Counted from the stretch's first letter, positions 54,361-63,987 are shown. The stretch: DNA of 64,000 bases from Rhizobium esperanzae (GCF_014197615.1 NZ_JACIFY010000004.1:62001-126000); one strand, 5' to 3'. The notes: generated from the letters alone by a model not told the origin. Translations and numbers: made by a program.

Positions 54361-56184
54361 ATGTCCGCTCACGCACGCATTGCTGCGATTACGAACCGCA
54401 TTGTCGAACGCTCGAAGCCGACCCGCGAGCGCTATCTCGAACGCCTGCGCGCTGCAGCCTCCCAGGGTGTGCAGCGCTCGGTGCTCGGCTGCGCCAACCT
54501 TGCCCACGGCTTCGCAGTCTGTTCCCCCGCCGACAAGGATGCGCTCGCCGGTGACCGCATCCCCAATCTCGGCATCATCACTGCCTATAACGACATGCTC
54601 TCGGCCCACCAGCCGTTTGAGACCTATCCGGCGATCATCCGCGAAGCGGCCGCTCAGGCCGGCGGCGTGGCGCAGGTCGCCGGCGGCGTTCCGGCCATGT
54701 GCGACGGCGTCACCCAGGGACAGCCGGGCATGGAGCTTTCGCTGTTCTCGCGCGATCTGATCGCCATGTCGGCAGGCGTCGGCCTGTCGCACAATATGTT
54801 CGATGCCGCCCTCTTCCTCGGCGTCTGCGACAAGATCGTGCCGGGCCTCGTCATTGCGGCATTGTCCTTCGGGCATCTGCCGTCGATCTTCGTTCCCGCC
54901 GGCCCGATGACGACAGGTCTGCCGAACGACGAGAAGTCGCGCGTGCGCCAGCTTTTCGCCGAAGGCAAGGTCGGCCGCGCCGAACTGCTGGAAGCGGAAT
55001 CGAAGTCCTATCACGGCCCCGGCACCTGCACCTTCTACGGCACCGCGAACTCCAACCAGATGCTAATGGAGATCATGGGCTTCCACATGCCCGGCTCCTC
55101 CTTCATCAATCCCGGCACGCCGCTGCGCGAAGCGCTGACACGCGAAGCCGCCAAGCGGGCCTTGGCGATCACCGCGCTCGGCAACGAGTTCACGCCGGCC
55201 GGCGAGATGATCGACGAGCGCTCGGTCGTCAATGGTGTCGTCGGCCTGCATGCGACCGGCGGCTCGACCAATCACACGCTGCACCTCGTCGCCATGGCGC
55301 GGGCAGCCGGCATCCAGCTTACCTGGCAGGATATCGCCGAGCTTTCGGAAGTCGTCCCGCTGCTGGCCCGCGTCTATCCGAACGGGCTTGCCGACGTGAA
55401 CCATTTCCAGGCGGCCGGCGGCATGGGCTTCCTTATCAAGGAACTGTTGAAGCACGGCCTGGTGCATGACGACGTGCGCACCGTCTTCGGCCAGGGCCTC
55501 GAAGCCTATACGGTCGATGCCCGTCTTGGCGAAAACGGCGGCGTCCTGCGCGAGCCGTCGCCGGAAAAGAGCCACGACCCCAAGGTGCTCTCCAGCATCG
55601 AAACACCCTTCCAGGCAAATGGCGGGCTGAAGATGCTGCGCGGCAATCTCGGCAAGGCTGTTATCAAGATCTCGGCGGTCAAGCCGGAACGCCACATCAT
55701 CGAGGCGCCGGCGATCGTCTTCCATAGCCAGCAGGAACTGCAGGACGCCTTCAAGGAAGGCAAGCTCAACCGCGATTTCATCGCGGTCGTGCGCTTCCAG
55801 GGCCCGAAGGCGAACGGCATGCCGGAACTGCACAAGCTGACGCCGCCGCTCGGCGTGCTGCAGGACCGCGGTTTCCGCGTGGCGCTCCTGACCGACGGGC
55901 GCATGTCCGGCGCATCCGGCAAGGTGCCGGCGGCGATCCACGTCACCCCGGAAGCGGTCGACGGCGGCCCGATCGCCCGCATCCGCGACGGCGATATCAT
56001 TCGCCTGGACGCGATCAAGGGCACGCTCGAGCTGCTCGTCGATGCGGCCGATATGGCCGAGCGCGAGCCGGTGACCGTCGATCTCTCCGACAATGAATTC
56101 GGCATGGGCCGCGAGCTCTTCGCACCCTTCCGCCGCGCCGTCGGCGCTTCGGATCAGGGCGCGAGCGTGCTGTTCCACAGCTGA
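54361..56184 (+). CDS. edd: 6-Phosphogluconate dehydratase
   Basis: 607 aa IlvD/Edd family enzyme with an Fe-S cluster; dehydrates 6-phosphogluconate to KDPG in the Entner-Doudoroff pathway. [59 protein letters not shown] and [19 protein letters not shown] are the diagnostic segments, with conserved cysteines in GVCDKIVPG and GTCTFYG. AGGGA lies before the ATG. Last gene of the zwf operon here; eda (KDPG aldolase) is not adjacent. The gntK product also feeds this enzyme. Confidence 0.97.
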   Translation: MSAHARIAAITNRIVERSKPTRERYLERLRAAASQGVQRSVLGCANLAHGFAVCSPADKDALAGDRIPNLGIITAYNDMLSAHQPFETYPAIIREAAAQAGGVAQVAGGVPAMCDGVTQGQPGMELSLFSRDLIAMSAGVGLSHNMFDAALFLGVCDKIVPGLVIAALSFGHLPSIFVPAGPMTTGLPNDEKSRVRQLFAEGKVGRAELLEAESKSYHGPGTCTFYGTANSNQMLMEIMGFHMPGSSFINPGTPLREALTREAAKRALAITALGNEFTPAGEMIDERSVVNGVVGLHATGGSTNHTLHLVAMARAAGIQLTWQDIAELSEVVPLLARVYPNGLADVNHFQAAGGMGFLIKELLKHGLVHDDVRTVFGQGLEAYTVDARLGENGGVLREPSPEKSHDPKVLSSIETPFQANGGLKMLRGNLGKAVIKISAVKPERHIIEAPAIVFHSQQELQDAFKEGKLNRDFIAVVRFQGPKANGMPELHKLTPPLGVLQDRGFRVALLTDGRMSGASGKVPAAIHVTPEAVDGGPIARIRDGDIIRLDAIKGTLELLVDAADMAEREPVTVDLSDNEFGMGRELFAPFRRAVGASDQGASVLFHS

Positions 56185-56202
56185 ATCGGCGGCAAAAGCG
56201 TT

Positions 56203-56238
56203 ACAGCGCCGCGTGCCTTTTCAGACGTGCGGCGCTGT
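56203..56238. terminator. Hairpin between edd and arsC
   Basis: Ten-bp perfect stem ACAGCGCCGC / GCGGCGCTGT with a 16-nt loop in the 61-nt gap between the convergent genes. It has no T-tract, so it may be a weak bidirectional terminator. Confidence 0.45.
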
Positions 56239-56245
56239 CGGTACG

Positions 56246-56668
56246 TCAGACAAGGCGCTGTCCGTGCTCGTCGAGCACCTTCTCGCCGTCCTCCTTGGTG
56301 AAAGGCCCCTTGTGGGTGTCCGGCAGGATGTCGAGAACCGCTTCCGACGGCCGCGCCAGGCGGGTCCCAAGCGGCGTGATGACGAACGGGCGATTGATGA
56401 GGATCGGATCCTTCATCATGGCCTCGAGCAACTGATCGTCAGTGAGGTTCGGATCATCGAGGCCGAGTTCCGCGTAGGGTGTGTCCTTTTCCCGGATCGC
56501 CTGGCGAACCGTCAGGCCGGCATCGGCGATCATTTTTGCAAGTTCGTCGCGTGACGGCGGCGAGGCGAGATATTCGATGACGGTCGGCTCGATGCCGGCA
56601 TTTCGGATCATTGCCAGCGTATTGCGCGACGTGCCGCAGTCCGGATTGTGGTAAATCGTGACGTTCAT
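56246..56668 (-). CDS. arsC: Arsenate reductase, glutaredoxin-coupled type
   Basis: 140 aa. Reduces arsenate to arsenite using glutaredoxin. The active-site Cys11 is in YHNPDCGTSRNTL; the arginine-bearing INRPFVITPLGTRLARPSEAVLDIL segment that binds arsenate is present. Its ATG overlaps the aqpS stop as ATGA. In Sinorhizobium the same arsR-aqpS-arsC order is known, and arsenite made by ArsC leaves through AqpS rather than ArsB. Confidence 0.95.
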   Translation of the reverse strand: MNVTIYHNPDCGTSRNTLAMIRNAGIEPTVIEYLASPPSRDELAKMIADAGLTVRQAIREKDTPYAELGLDDPNLTDDQLLEAMMKDPILINRPFVITPLGTRLARPSEAVLDILPDTHKGPFTKEDGEKVLDEHGQRLV

Positions 56669-57360
56669 GGTTTCGCCTCTGACGATACGGTTGAGGAAGC
56701 ATTTGGATGCAAGAGCCAGGTGAACAGCAGGAGCGCTGCAATCGCGCCGGCGATCTCGGCGATCCAAAACCCGGAAAGATCGACAGGGCGAATGCCGGAG
56801 AAGGTATTCGTCAGCGAGCGGGCCAGCGCGACAGCGGGATTGGCAAAGGAGGTCGAGGCCGTGAACCAGTATGCCGCGGCAATGTAGAGCCCTACCAGCC
56901 ACGGCACCGCTTTCTGTTCGAACTTGATGCCGGCAAGGATAACGGCGACCAGACCGAAGGTCGCCACGGCTTCGGAGAACCATTGCGCCCCTCCGGTTCG
57001 AACCTTTGTGGATAGTTCCACCAATTGCAGTTCGAACATCAGATGCGCGGCGATGGTGCCGACTATGCCACCGATGATCTGTGCGAGGACGTAACCGGCA
57101 AAATCACGCCTCGGCAATTCGCGCGAGATCGCAAAGATCATTGAGACCACCGGATTGAAGTGCGCGCCGGAGATCGGCCCGAGCACGGTAATGAGCACCA
57201 CAAGGATTGCGCCGGTCGCCAGCGTATTCCCCAGCAGCGCCAGACCGATGTCCTGCGTCAGCGACGCGGCCATGATGCCGGAGCCGACAACCGTTGCTAC
57301 CAGCATGGCAGTGCCAAATCCCTCGGCGACGAGCCGGCGCGGCAGATCGAAGCCGTTCAT
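56665..57360 (-). CDS. aqpS: Aquaglyceroporin AqpS (arsenite channel)
   Basis: 231 aa MIP-family channel with six helices and two half-helix loops. The first NPA box is altered to NPV (GAHFNPVVS), and the second is standard (SFANPAVALARS). AqpS in S. meliloti takes the place of ArsB and lets arsenite flow out down its gradient. The start touches the arsR stop (TGATG, 1-nt overlap) and its stop overlaps arsC, so the three genes are tightly coupled. Confidence 0.94.
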   Translation of the reverse strand: MNGFDLPRRLVAEGFGTAMLVATVVGSGIMAASLTQDIGLALLGNTLATGAILVVLITVLGPISGAHFNPVVSMIFAISRELPRRDFAGYVLAQIIGGIVGTIAAHLMFELQLVELSTKVRTGGAQWFSEAVATFGLVAVILAGIKFEQKAVPWLVGLYIAAAYWFTASTSFANPAVALARSLTNTFSGIRPVDLSGFWIAEIAGAIAALLLFTWLLHPNASSTVSSEAKP

Positions 57361-57764
57361 CAGCTCGCCTCGGATGGTTTTACGGTCGCGCCTTCCATGG
57401 CACCGGTCTGTCGAAGGTGGGTTTCCGACGCCGGAGCGCAGCAGGCGGCGACTTCTGCAGCCGGTGCGCAAATTTCAGGACGGCCGCCACAGCAGTCTTC
57501 CATCAGGAAGCGGACGAGACCGCTGAGGGTTTCGTAGTTTGCGGTGTAAATGATCGATCGGGATTCCCGCTTTTGGTCGATCAATCCTGAGCGCTCCAGC
57601 TCCTTCAGGTGGAAGGAGACGTTTGATGGTGAGACCTCCGCCTTTTCAGCGATCAAACCAGCCGCCATGCCCTCCGGACCGGCGATCACCAGCATACGGA
57701 CAATCCGAAGCCGGGTTTCCTGCGAGAGTGCCGCGAATGAGACGAGGGCTTGACGTTGATCCAT
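57360..57764 (-). CDS. arsR: ArsR-family arsenic-responsive repressor
   Basis: 134 aa winged-helix repressor. ALVSFAALSQETRLRIVRMLVIAG and SPSNVSFHLKELERSGLIDQKRESRSIIY form the DNA-binding domain. Cysteine groups EDCCGGRPEIC and AACCAP near the C-terminus could bind arsenite, placed as in C-terminal-site ArsR proteins rather than in the alpha-3 helix. AAGGA lies upstream of the ATG. It heads arsR-aqpS-arsC and is divergent from a DUF6428 gene over only 42 nt, so it probably controls both. Confidence 0.93.
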   Translation of the reverse strand: MDQRQALVSFAALSQETRLRIVRMLVIAGPEGMAAGLIAEKAEVSPSNVSFHLKELERSGLIDQKRESRSIIYTANYETLSGLVRFLMEDCCGGRPEICAPAAEVAACCAPASETHLRQTGAMEGATVKPSEAS

Positions 57765-57765
57765 A

Positions 57766-57792
57766 TTTCAACAATCCTTGAATAATTGAAAC
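57766..57792. promoter_or_regulatory. Candidate ArsR operator in the divergent gap
   Basis: TTTCAA (57766-57771), TTGAA (57778-57782) and TTGAAA (57786-57791) form interleaved inverted and direct TTGAA repeats within the 42-nt space between arsR and the DUF6428 gene, where both promoters must overlap. Confidence 0.55.
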
Positions 57793-57806
57793 AAGGATTA
57801 ACGCAG

Positions 57807-58325
57807 ATGAACGCGATCGACAACCGCAAAATGCAGAAGGACGATATCTGCCTCGGCGACCTTATGGGCGCGCTCAAGGCGGCCAGGAACTCATCGCTGA
57901 TTTTCTACTATGACGGCCGCCCGGTGAAACCCGGCTACCACGTCACGGAGGTGAAGGCGGGCCGGTTCTCAGCGCTTGATTGCGGCGGCAATCCGGAAGT
58001 CTGGACGGAGATCTTTATCCAGCTCTGGGATATAGAAGAGGGAGATCGCAGCCATATGCCTGCCGGCAAATTCGATGGGATTATCCGCAAGGTCACGGAG
58101 CACGTAGAGCTCGAGGATAGTGCAAAACTAACCTTCGAAGTCAGCGACGGCGTGCAGCCATTGCGGCTCTACTGCGCTGCGTCGCCAACGCTTGGCGCGG
58201 GCAGCATCCACGTCGAGCTGTCGCCGCGGCCGGCCAGCTGCAAGCCGCGGGACCGCTGGCTTGCCGAGCAGCAAGCTCAATCGTGCTGCGGCCCTTCGAC
58301 GGGAAAGAGTGCATGCTGCGCCTGA
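57807..58325 (+). CDS. DUF6428-family protein
   Basis: 172 aa. FYYDGRPVKPGYHVTEVKAGRFSALDCGGNPEVWTEIFIQLWDI is the recognisable block; this family is found next to arsR genes. The C-terminus has a cysteine-rich tail (QSCCGPSTGKSACCA) that could bind arsenite or another metalloid. Its molecular role is unknown. AAGGA lies nine bases before the ATG; a TTG seven codons earlier is also open. It is divergent from arsR and probably shares its operator. Confidence 0.7.
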   Translation: MNAIDNRKMQKDDICLGDLMGALKAARNSSLIFYYDGRPVKPGYHVTEVKAGRFSALDCGGNPEVWTEIFIQLWDIEEGDRSHMPAGKFDGIIRKVTEHVELEDSAKLTFEVSDGVQPLRLYCAASPTLGAGSIHVELSPRPASCKPRDRWLAEQQAQSCCGPSTGKSACCA

Positions 58326-58426
58326 TGTGCAATCCGTCGTCAGTTGAGTGCTCAGGGGATAAAGCAACATCGTCGGACAGGACGAGCGCTGTCAGAGCGA
58401 AGCCGAACTTGACGACCCGGCAAACA

Positions 58427-58462
58427 AAAACCCGCGAGGCGCGCAAAGCACTCGCGGGTTTT
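58427..58462 (-). terminator. Terminator of the PilZ-like gene
   Basis: Twelve-bp perfect stem AAAACCCGCGAG / CTCGCGGGTTTT with a 12-nt loop, about 20 nt after the stop; the minus strand continues TTGTTTG after the T-rich arm. Confidence 0.8.
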
Positions 58463-58484
58463 CTGTATCAGTCCCGGCTATCCG

Positions 58485-58898
58485 TCAGGCGCGGATATCG
58501 AGCACGTAGTCGCGGTGCGCCGGATGGGTGCTGTAAACGAAGATCTTGTTCAGTTCCTTCTGCGTCAGCAGGCGCAGGAAGCGGACTTCGACCGTATTGT
58601 TGGCGTTGACCTTCATCAGCAGGCAGCCGACCTTGGTGATGCGGGCATCCGGAATATCCAGATAGAACTGCTTCGGCAGGTTGAACTGGGTCAGGATCGC
58701 CAGTGTCGCGCTGCTCATCGAAATCCGGACAATATCGCAGCGGCGCGAAGCCGCGTGCATGACGCCCTTTTCCGTATATTCGATGCGCGCGGCATTCATC
58801 GTATCCTCCATTTTGAACCGCGCCTCGCGGTCGTACATGAAGGATTCTTCCTTGCTCAGGAAATGAGACTTTGGCTGTGACGGATTGGAAGCGGCCAC
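58485..58898 (-). CDS. PilZ-like small protein
   Basis: 137 aa from a GTG with GGGGGA about seven bases upstream. The C-terminal 90 residues (ARIEYTEKGVMHAASRRCDIVRISMSSATLAIL, then FYLDIPDARITKVGCLLMKVNANNTVEVRFLR) follow the PilZ strand order. The RxxxR and DxSxxG c-di-GMP-binding motifs are degenerate (RR present, then DIVRISMSSA), so binding is uncertain. It may link c-di-GMP to motility or polysaccharide. It stands alone with its own terminator. Confidence 0.65.
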   Translation of the reverse strand: MAASNPSQPKSHFLSKEESFMYDREARFKMEDTMNAARIEYTEKGVMHAASRRCDIVRISMSSATLAILTQFNLPKQFYLDIPDARITKVGCLLMKVNANNTVEVRFLRLLTQKELNKIFVYSTHPAHRDYVLDIRA

Positions 58899-59014
58899 TT
58901 GCTTATCCCCCTCATAAATTGACTGGGAAAAGGTAGCAGCCGTTCTTTAACAGAAAGTGAGAATTGGGCCTGTCGCGCACAATTCTTACGATTATCACCC
59001 CAAAAATGGGCGTC

Positions 59015-60103
59015 TCATTTCCGGTAGGTATGACCGGTCGCGTCAAAGAGGTGCAGCTTCTGCCGGTCGGCGGCAAAGCGCATCCTCTGACCCTTGTGGA
59101 CATCGTAGATGCCGGGCAGCTTGACGACGATCGGCTCACCCGGGACCAGGCCCTCGATATAGAGCAGCGTCACTTCGCCGAGCGCTTCGACGATCGACAC
59201 CTCGCCCTCGAAAAGATAGTCGGCGCCATCGGCAATCCTCAGATCCTCCGGGCGGACGCCGAAGCTCGCCTGCTTGCCTTTCTCGGACGCGTCGGTCGCC
59301 ACGTCCAATGTCACCGACATGCCGCCGGTCAGCGTCACCGTCGTCTGGCTCCCGGTGCCGGCGACCGTCGCCGGGATGATATTCATGGCCGGCGAGCCGA
59401 TGAATTTCGCAACGAAGAGGTTGGCCGGGCGCTCATAGAGTTCCAGCGGTGCACCGACCTGCTCGATATTGCCGGCGGAGAGAACGACGATACGGTCGGC
59501 AAGCGTCATCGCCTCGACCTGGTCGTGGGTCACGTAGATCATCGTCGTATCGGCCATCTGTTCGTTCAGGCGGGCGATCTCGATGCGGGTGGCGACGCGC
59601 AGCGCGGCATCGAGGTTGGACAGGGGCTCGTCGAACAGGAAGACCTTCGGATCGCGGCAAATGGCGCGGCCGATCGCCACGCGCTGGCGCTGGCCGCCGG
59701 AGAGCGCCTTCGGCAGGCGGTCGAGATATTTGGTCAGTTGCAGGCTCTCGGCCGCGGCCCGCACGCGGCGGTCGATCTCCTGCTTGTTTTCGCCGGCGAT
59801 CTTCATGCCGAAGGCCATGTTGTCGAAGACGGTCATGTGCGGATAGAGCGCATAGGACTGGAAGACCATGGCGATGCCGCGCTTGGAGGGCGGCACGTCA
59901 TTGACGAGATGGCCGTCAATATACATCTCGCCGCCGGTGATCGCCTCGAGACCGGCGATCATGCGCAGAAGCGTGGACTTGCCGCAGCCCGACGGACCGA
60001 CGAAGACGATGAACTCGCCTTGCTTGATATCGAGGTCGATCCCGTGGAGAACGTCCACGGAACCGTAGGATTTGCGGATATCCTTCAGCGTCAGTCCAGT
60101 CAT
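59015..60103 (-). CDS. aglK: Alpha-glucoside ABC transporter ATP-binding protein AglK
   Basis: 362 aa MalK/UgpC-type ATPase. Walker A GPSGCGKST, signature LSGGQRQRVAIGRAI, Walker B VFLFDEPLSNLD and switch IYVTHDQVEAMTLADRI are intact. A C-terminal OB/TOBE regulatory domain follows (FGVRPEDLRIADGADYLFEGEVSIVEALGEVTLLYIEG). It energises the AglF-AglG channel. It starts 18 nt after aglA with GGGGAG upstream, as the last gene of aglEFGAK as known in S. meliloti. Confidence 0.93.
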   Translation of the reverse strand: MTGLTLKDIRKSYGSVDVLHGIDLDIKQGEFIVFVGPSGCGKSTLLRMIAGLEAITGGEMYIDGHLVNDVPPSKRGIAMVFQSYALYPHMTVFDNMAFGMKIAGENKQEIDRRVRAAAESLQLTKYLDRLPKALSGGQRQRVAIGRAICRDPKVFLFDEPLSNLDAALRVATRIEIARLNEQMADTTMIYVTHDQVEAMTLADRIVVLSAGNIEQVGAPLELYERPANLFVAKFIGSPAMNIIPATVAGTGSQTTVTLTGGMSVTLDVATDASEKGKQASFGVRPEDLRIADGADYLFEGEVSIVEALGEVTLLYIEGLVPGEPIVVKLPGIYDVHKGQRMRFAADRQKLHLFDATGHTYRK

Positions 60104-60121
60104 GTCTCTCTCCCCTGATCC

Positions 60122-61774
60122 TTAAGCCAGACGGGCGAAATACGCCCCCCAGGCCGGAATATCGATCTTGTCGCCATAGTTGTTGCTGATAAAGCCATGC
60201 CCCGTCAACGCCTGCCATTCTCCCGCAGGCAAGATGACGTCTGTTTCGGCCGGGCTCATGTTGAAGATGCAAAGCAGCTTCTCATTGCCGTATTCACGGG
60301 TGAAGACCAGCGCGTCGCCCTGCGGCTCGTCGAACTCGATCTCGCCCTTGGCAAAAGCCGGGTGCAGCTTGCGGAAGGCGATGAAGCGGCGATAGTGTTC
60401 CAGCACCGAGGTCTCGTCGCCCTGCTGGACGCTGACGGCGCGGAGAATATGCTCGACCGGCACCGGTAGCCAGGGCTTGACGGTGGAGAAACCGCCTTGG
60501 GCGACCTGGCTGTCCCAGACCATCGGCGTGCGGCAGCCGTCGCGGCCCTTGAATTCCGGCCAGAACTGGATGCCATAGGGATCCTGAAGATCCTGATAGG
60601 CGAGATCTGCCTCGGTCAATGCCAGCTCCTCGCCCTGATAGAGGCAGACAGAGCCGCGCAGCGTCATGAGCAGCGAGGCATAGAGCTTGGCGAAGGCGTC
60701 GTGATCGGCGACCAGCCCGCCCCAGCGGCTGACATGGCGCACGACATCGTGGTTGGAAAAAGCCCAACAGGCCCAGCCATCGGGTGCTGCGGCTTCGAAA
60801 TCCTGCATCACCTCTTCGACGCGTTCGGCCGTCAGCGGATCGGGCGCCAGGAATTCGAAGGCATAACACATATGCATCTTGTCGTTTCCGGAGGTATATT
60901 CGCCGACGATTTCAAGACCGCGCTGGCTGTCGCCAACCTCGCCGACGGCGGCGATCGCCGGGAATTCCTCGAGAACGGCGCGGAAGCGCTTCAGGAAGGC
61001 AAGGTTCTCCGGCCGGTTCTTGTCGTAGATATGCTCCTGGAAATTATAGGGATTGACCGCCGGCGCCGTCGAGGCGTTGCGGCGTTCGGGGGCAAGCGCC
61101 GGATTGTCGCGCAGAAGCGGATCGTGGAAATAGAAATTGATGGTGTCGAGGCGAAAGCCGTCGACGCCGCGATTGAGCCAGAAGCGCACGACGTCGAGCA
61201 GACGATCCTGCACTTCCGGATTGTGCAGGTTCATATCCGGCTGCGAGGTCAGGAAGTTATGCAGGTAATATTGCATGCGCGTCGGATCCCACGCCCATGC
61301 CGAGCCGCCGAAGATCGACAGCCAGTTGTTCGGGGGCGTACCGTCCGGCTTGGCGTCGGCCCAGACATACCAGTCGGCCTTGGCGTTGGTCTTGCTGGAG
61401 CGGCTTTGCACGAACCAGGGATGCTGATCTGAGCTGTGGGAGATGACGAGGTCGATCATCACCCGGATGCCGAGGCGATGGGCCTCAGCGATCATCGTGT
61501 CGAAATCCACCAGCGTGCCGAAGATCGAATCGACATTCTCATAGTCGGAGACGTCGTAGCCGAAATCGCGCATCGGCGAGGTGAAGAAGGGCGAGATCCA
61601 GATCGCATCGACGCCGAGGCTTGCCACATGCGGCAAGCGGGCGGTGATGCCCTTCAGGTCGCCGATGCCGTCGCCGTTCGAATCCTGGTAGGAGCGCGGG
61701 TAGATCTGGTAGATCACCGCGCCGCGCCACCAGTCCTTGTCAGGGGTCGAGATCGATTGGGAAGCCACGTTCAT
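60122..61774 (-). CDS. aglA: Alpha-glucosidase AglA (GH13)
   Basis: 550 aa cytoplasmic enzyme that hydrolyses imported sucrose, maltose, trehalose and related alpha-glucosides to glucose. GH13 regions are visible: WWRGAVIYQIYPRSYQDSNGDGIGDLKGI, DLVISHSSDQHPWF, GFRLDTINF with nucleophile Asp210, AVGEVGD with acid/base Glu279, and FSNHDVVRHVSRWG. AGGA lies about six bases before the ATG. It sits between the permease and ATPase genes of the transporter that brings in its substrates, so uptake and cleavage are co-regulated. Confidence 0.95.
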   Translation of the reverse strand: MNVASQSISTPDKDWWRGAVIYQIYPRSYQDSNGDGIGDLKGITARLPHVASLGVDAIWISPFFTSPMRDFGYDVSDYENVDSIFGTLVDFDTMIAEAHRLGIRVMIDLVISHSSDQHPWFVQSRSSKTNAKADWYVWADAKPDGTPPNNWLSIFGGSAWAWDPTRMQYYLHNFLTSQPDMNLHNPEVQDRLLDVVRFWLNRGVDGFRLDTINFYFHDPLLRDNPALAPERRNASTAPAVNPYNFQEHIYDKNRPENLAFLKRFRAVLEEFPAIAAVGEVGDSQRGLEIVGEYTSGNDKMHMCYAFEFLAPDPLTAERVEEVMQDFEAAAPDGWACWAFSNHDVVRHVSRWGGLVADHDAFAKLYASLLMTLRGSVCLYQGEELALTEADLAYQDLQDPYGIQFWPEFKGRDGCRTPMVWDSQVAQGGFSTVKPWLPVPVEHILRAVSVQQGDETSVLEHYRRFIAFRKLHPAFAKGEIEFDEPQGDALVFTREYGNEKLLCIFNMSPAETDVILPAGEWQALTGHGFISNNYGDKIDIPAWGAYFARLA

Positions 61775-61808
61775 GGGATATCCTGTCTGAAATCACGTTC
61801 GGAAATGG

Positions 61809-62972
61809 TCAGCCTCCCTTGACCGAACCGGCCAGCAGACCGCGCACCAGATAACGCTGCAGCCCGAAGAAGACGAGCAGCGGCACGATGATGGTGACGA
61901 AGGCCGACGCCGTCAGAATCTCCCAATTGCCGCCGCGCGAGCCGAGCAGCGCGTTGAGGCTGCCGGTCAGCACGAGGTGGTCCTTGTCGGTGCCGAGGAA
62001 GACCATGGCGACGAGAAGGTCGTTCCACACCCACAGGAACTGGAAGATGGCGAAGGAGGCGAGTGCCGGGAAGGACAGAGGCAATACGATGCGGGTGAAG
62101 ATCTCGAAGTCGCTGGCGCCATCGACGCGGGCGGATTCGATGATCTCCTTCGGCAGGCCGGCGATATAGGCCCGCAGGAGATAGATGGCGAGCGGCATGC
62201 CGAAGGCGGTATGCGCCAGCCAGATGCCGGGATAGGTCTTCGACGGCTGGCCGAGCATGGTGCCGATCTCGTTATAGAGACGCAACAGCGGGATCAGCGA
62301 CATCTGCAGCGGCACGACGATGAGGCCGACGACGAGCGCGATCAACAGCGCCCGGCCGGGAAATTCCATCCAGCTCAGCGCATAGGCTGCAAAAGCGGCA
62401 ATCAGGATCGGAATGATCGTCGCCGGGATCGTTACCGTCAGCGAATTGATGAAGGACTGGCCGATGCCCTCGCCGGTCAGAACGGTCTTATAGTTCTGCA
62501 TGGTGAATTCCGGCGGCGCCGAGACGGAGGCATAGATGCGCCGCGGGCGTTCATCGGGCGAAAAAGCCGCATTCTTCACATAGCGGTAGCTGCCGTCGCT
62601 GTTGATCTGCAGGGTTTCGCCGTCGCCGAGATCGGCGGTCTCGCCGGCCTCGAAGGCGGCCGGCTGCTGCACGCGGTTGCCGAAGGCCTTGACCGAGCGG
62701 CCGGTCTGGCCTTCCAGCACGTTGCCTGAAATGACGTAGACAGTCCCTTCCTGCTTCTGCTGGTCCGGCGTGCCGAGACGGACGGCGACGGTCTGCGTCG
62801 AGCCGACGAAGGCCGTCCACCAGCCGGAGACGACGATCTGGTCCTTGTCGCGCAGCGCGCTGACGAAGATGCCGAGCGTCGGGATCAGCCAGACGATGAC
62901 GATCAGCAGAACGGCGGCGTGAACGAAGAGGCGGGCGGGGCCGATCTTGAAGTAGCTTCCGGCAGCGGTCAT
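61809..62972 (-). CDS. aglG: Alpha-glucoside ABC transporter permease AglG
   Basis: 387 aa MalG-type permease. The first helix (about 15-38) is followed by an unusually long periplasmic insertion of about 110 residues, including GTVYVISGNVLEGQTGRSV and LGDGETLQINSDGSYRYV, before the remaining five helices. The EAA loop is EIIESARVDGASDFEIFTRIVLPLSFPAL. AAGGGG lies upstream and one base separates it from aglF. The insertion explains its larger size than E. coli MalG (about 296 aa). Confidence 0.92.
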   Translation of the reverse strand: MTAAGSYFKIGPARLFVHAAVLLIVIVWLIPTLGIFVSALRDKDQIVVSGWWTAFVGSTQTVAVRLGTPDQQKQEGTVYVISGNVLEGQTGRSVKAFGNRVQQPAAFEAGETADLGDGETLQINSDGSYRYVKNAAFSPDERPRRIYASVSAPPEFTMQNYKTVLTGEGIGQSFINSLTVTIPATIIPILIAAFAAYALSWMEFPGRALLIALVVGLIVVPLQMSLIPLLRLYNEIGTMLGQPSKTYPGIWLAHTAFGMPLAIYLLRAYIAGLPKEIIESARVDGASDFEIFTRIVLPLSFPALASFAIFQFLWVWNDLLVAMVFLGTDKDHLVLTGSLNALLGSRGGNWEILTASAFVTIIVPLLVFFGLQRYLVRGLLAGSVKGG

Positions 62973-62973
62973 C

Positions 62974-63987
62974 TCAATGCCCCTTCAGTTCGCGATTGGC
63001 GCGGCGCACATTCCAGACCATGATCGGCGTGACGGCGAGCATGATGATGATGGCGATGACGGCGCTTCGGCCGGAATCGCCGCCGCCGCGGAACATCCAG
63101 TCGAACATCAGGTTGGCCAGAACCATCGTCTGCCACTGGCCGTTGGTCATGGTCAGCACGATATCGAAGACCTTGAGGACGAGGATCGTGATCGTCGTCC
63201 AGACGACGGCGATGGAGCCCCAGACCTGCGGCACCATGATGCGCCAGAAGATCTGCCAGCCATTGGCGCCGTCGATGACGGCGGCCTCGATCGTCTCCTC
63301 GGGGATGCCGCGAAGTGCCGCCGACAGGATGACCATGGCAAAACCGGTCTGGATCCAGATCAGGATGACCATCAGGAAGAAGTTGTTCCAGAAGGGTATG
63401 GAGATCCACACCTCGGGCGTGCCGCCGAAGGTCTGGACGATGGCGTTCAGCAGGCCGATCTGGACGTCGTTGCTGCCGCGATATTCATAGATGAATTTCC
63501 AGATGACCGAGGCGCCGACAAAGGAGATCGCCATCGGCATGAAGACGATGCTCTTGGCGATATTACCCCACCAGATGCGATCGGTCATCACGGCGATGAC
63601 GAGGCCGAAGAAGGTGCAGGCGGCCGGCACGACGGCAAGCCAGAGGATGTTGTTGAAGATCGACTGGCGGAATTCGCGGTCGTTCAGGGCCCACAGGTAG
63701 TTCGTCGCGCCGACGAACTGGTTGCCCGACCGGTCGTAGAAGGACAGGATGAAGGTCGCAACGACGGGATAAACAAGGTAGACGATCAACAGGAAGAGCG
63801 CCGGACCGAGGAACAGCCAGGGGCGGATCATCGCGCGCCGATTCAGGTTGCGCGAGGCCTGACGGATGTCACCGTCCTTCACCGGCAGGGCGAGATCGAG
63901 AGCCATGTTCGAGAAAAAGAAATAGGCCGAGCACGCGATAACGGCCCCGACCACGACGCCCAAAGCGGACACAATCTGCAACAGCAT
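62974..63987 (-). CDS. aglF: Alpha-glucoside ABC transporter permease AglF
   Basis: 337 aa MalF-type permease, complete. An N-terminal helix precedes the core (IRPWLFLGPALFLLIVYLVYPVVATFILSFYD), and the EAA loop is EETIEAAVIDGANGWQIFWRIMVPQVWGSI. GGGAGGGG is a strong Shine-Dalgarno sequence four bases before the ATG, which lies 13 nt from the right window edge. With AglG it forms the channel for alpha-glucosides. The expected binding-protein gene aglE would be just outside the window. Confidence 0.93.
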   Translation of the reverse strand: MLLQIVSALGVVVGAVIACSAYFFFSNMALDLALPVKDGDIRQASRNLNRRAMIRPWLFLGPALFLLIVYLVYPVVATFILSFYDRSGNQFVGATNYLWALNDREFRQSIFNNILWLAVVPAACTFFGLVIAVMTDRIWWGNIAKSIVFMPMAISFVGASVIWKFIYEYRGSNDVQIGLLNAIVQTFGGTPEVWISIPFWNNFFLMVILIWIQTGFAMVILSAALRGIPEETIEAAVIDGANGWQIFWRIMVPQVWGSIAVVWTTITILVLKVFDIVLTMTNGQWQTMVLANLMFDWMFRGGGDSGRSAVIAIIIMLAVTPIMVWNVRRANRELKGH

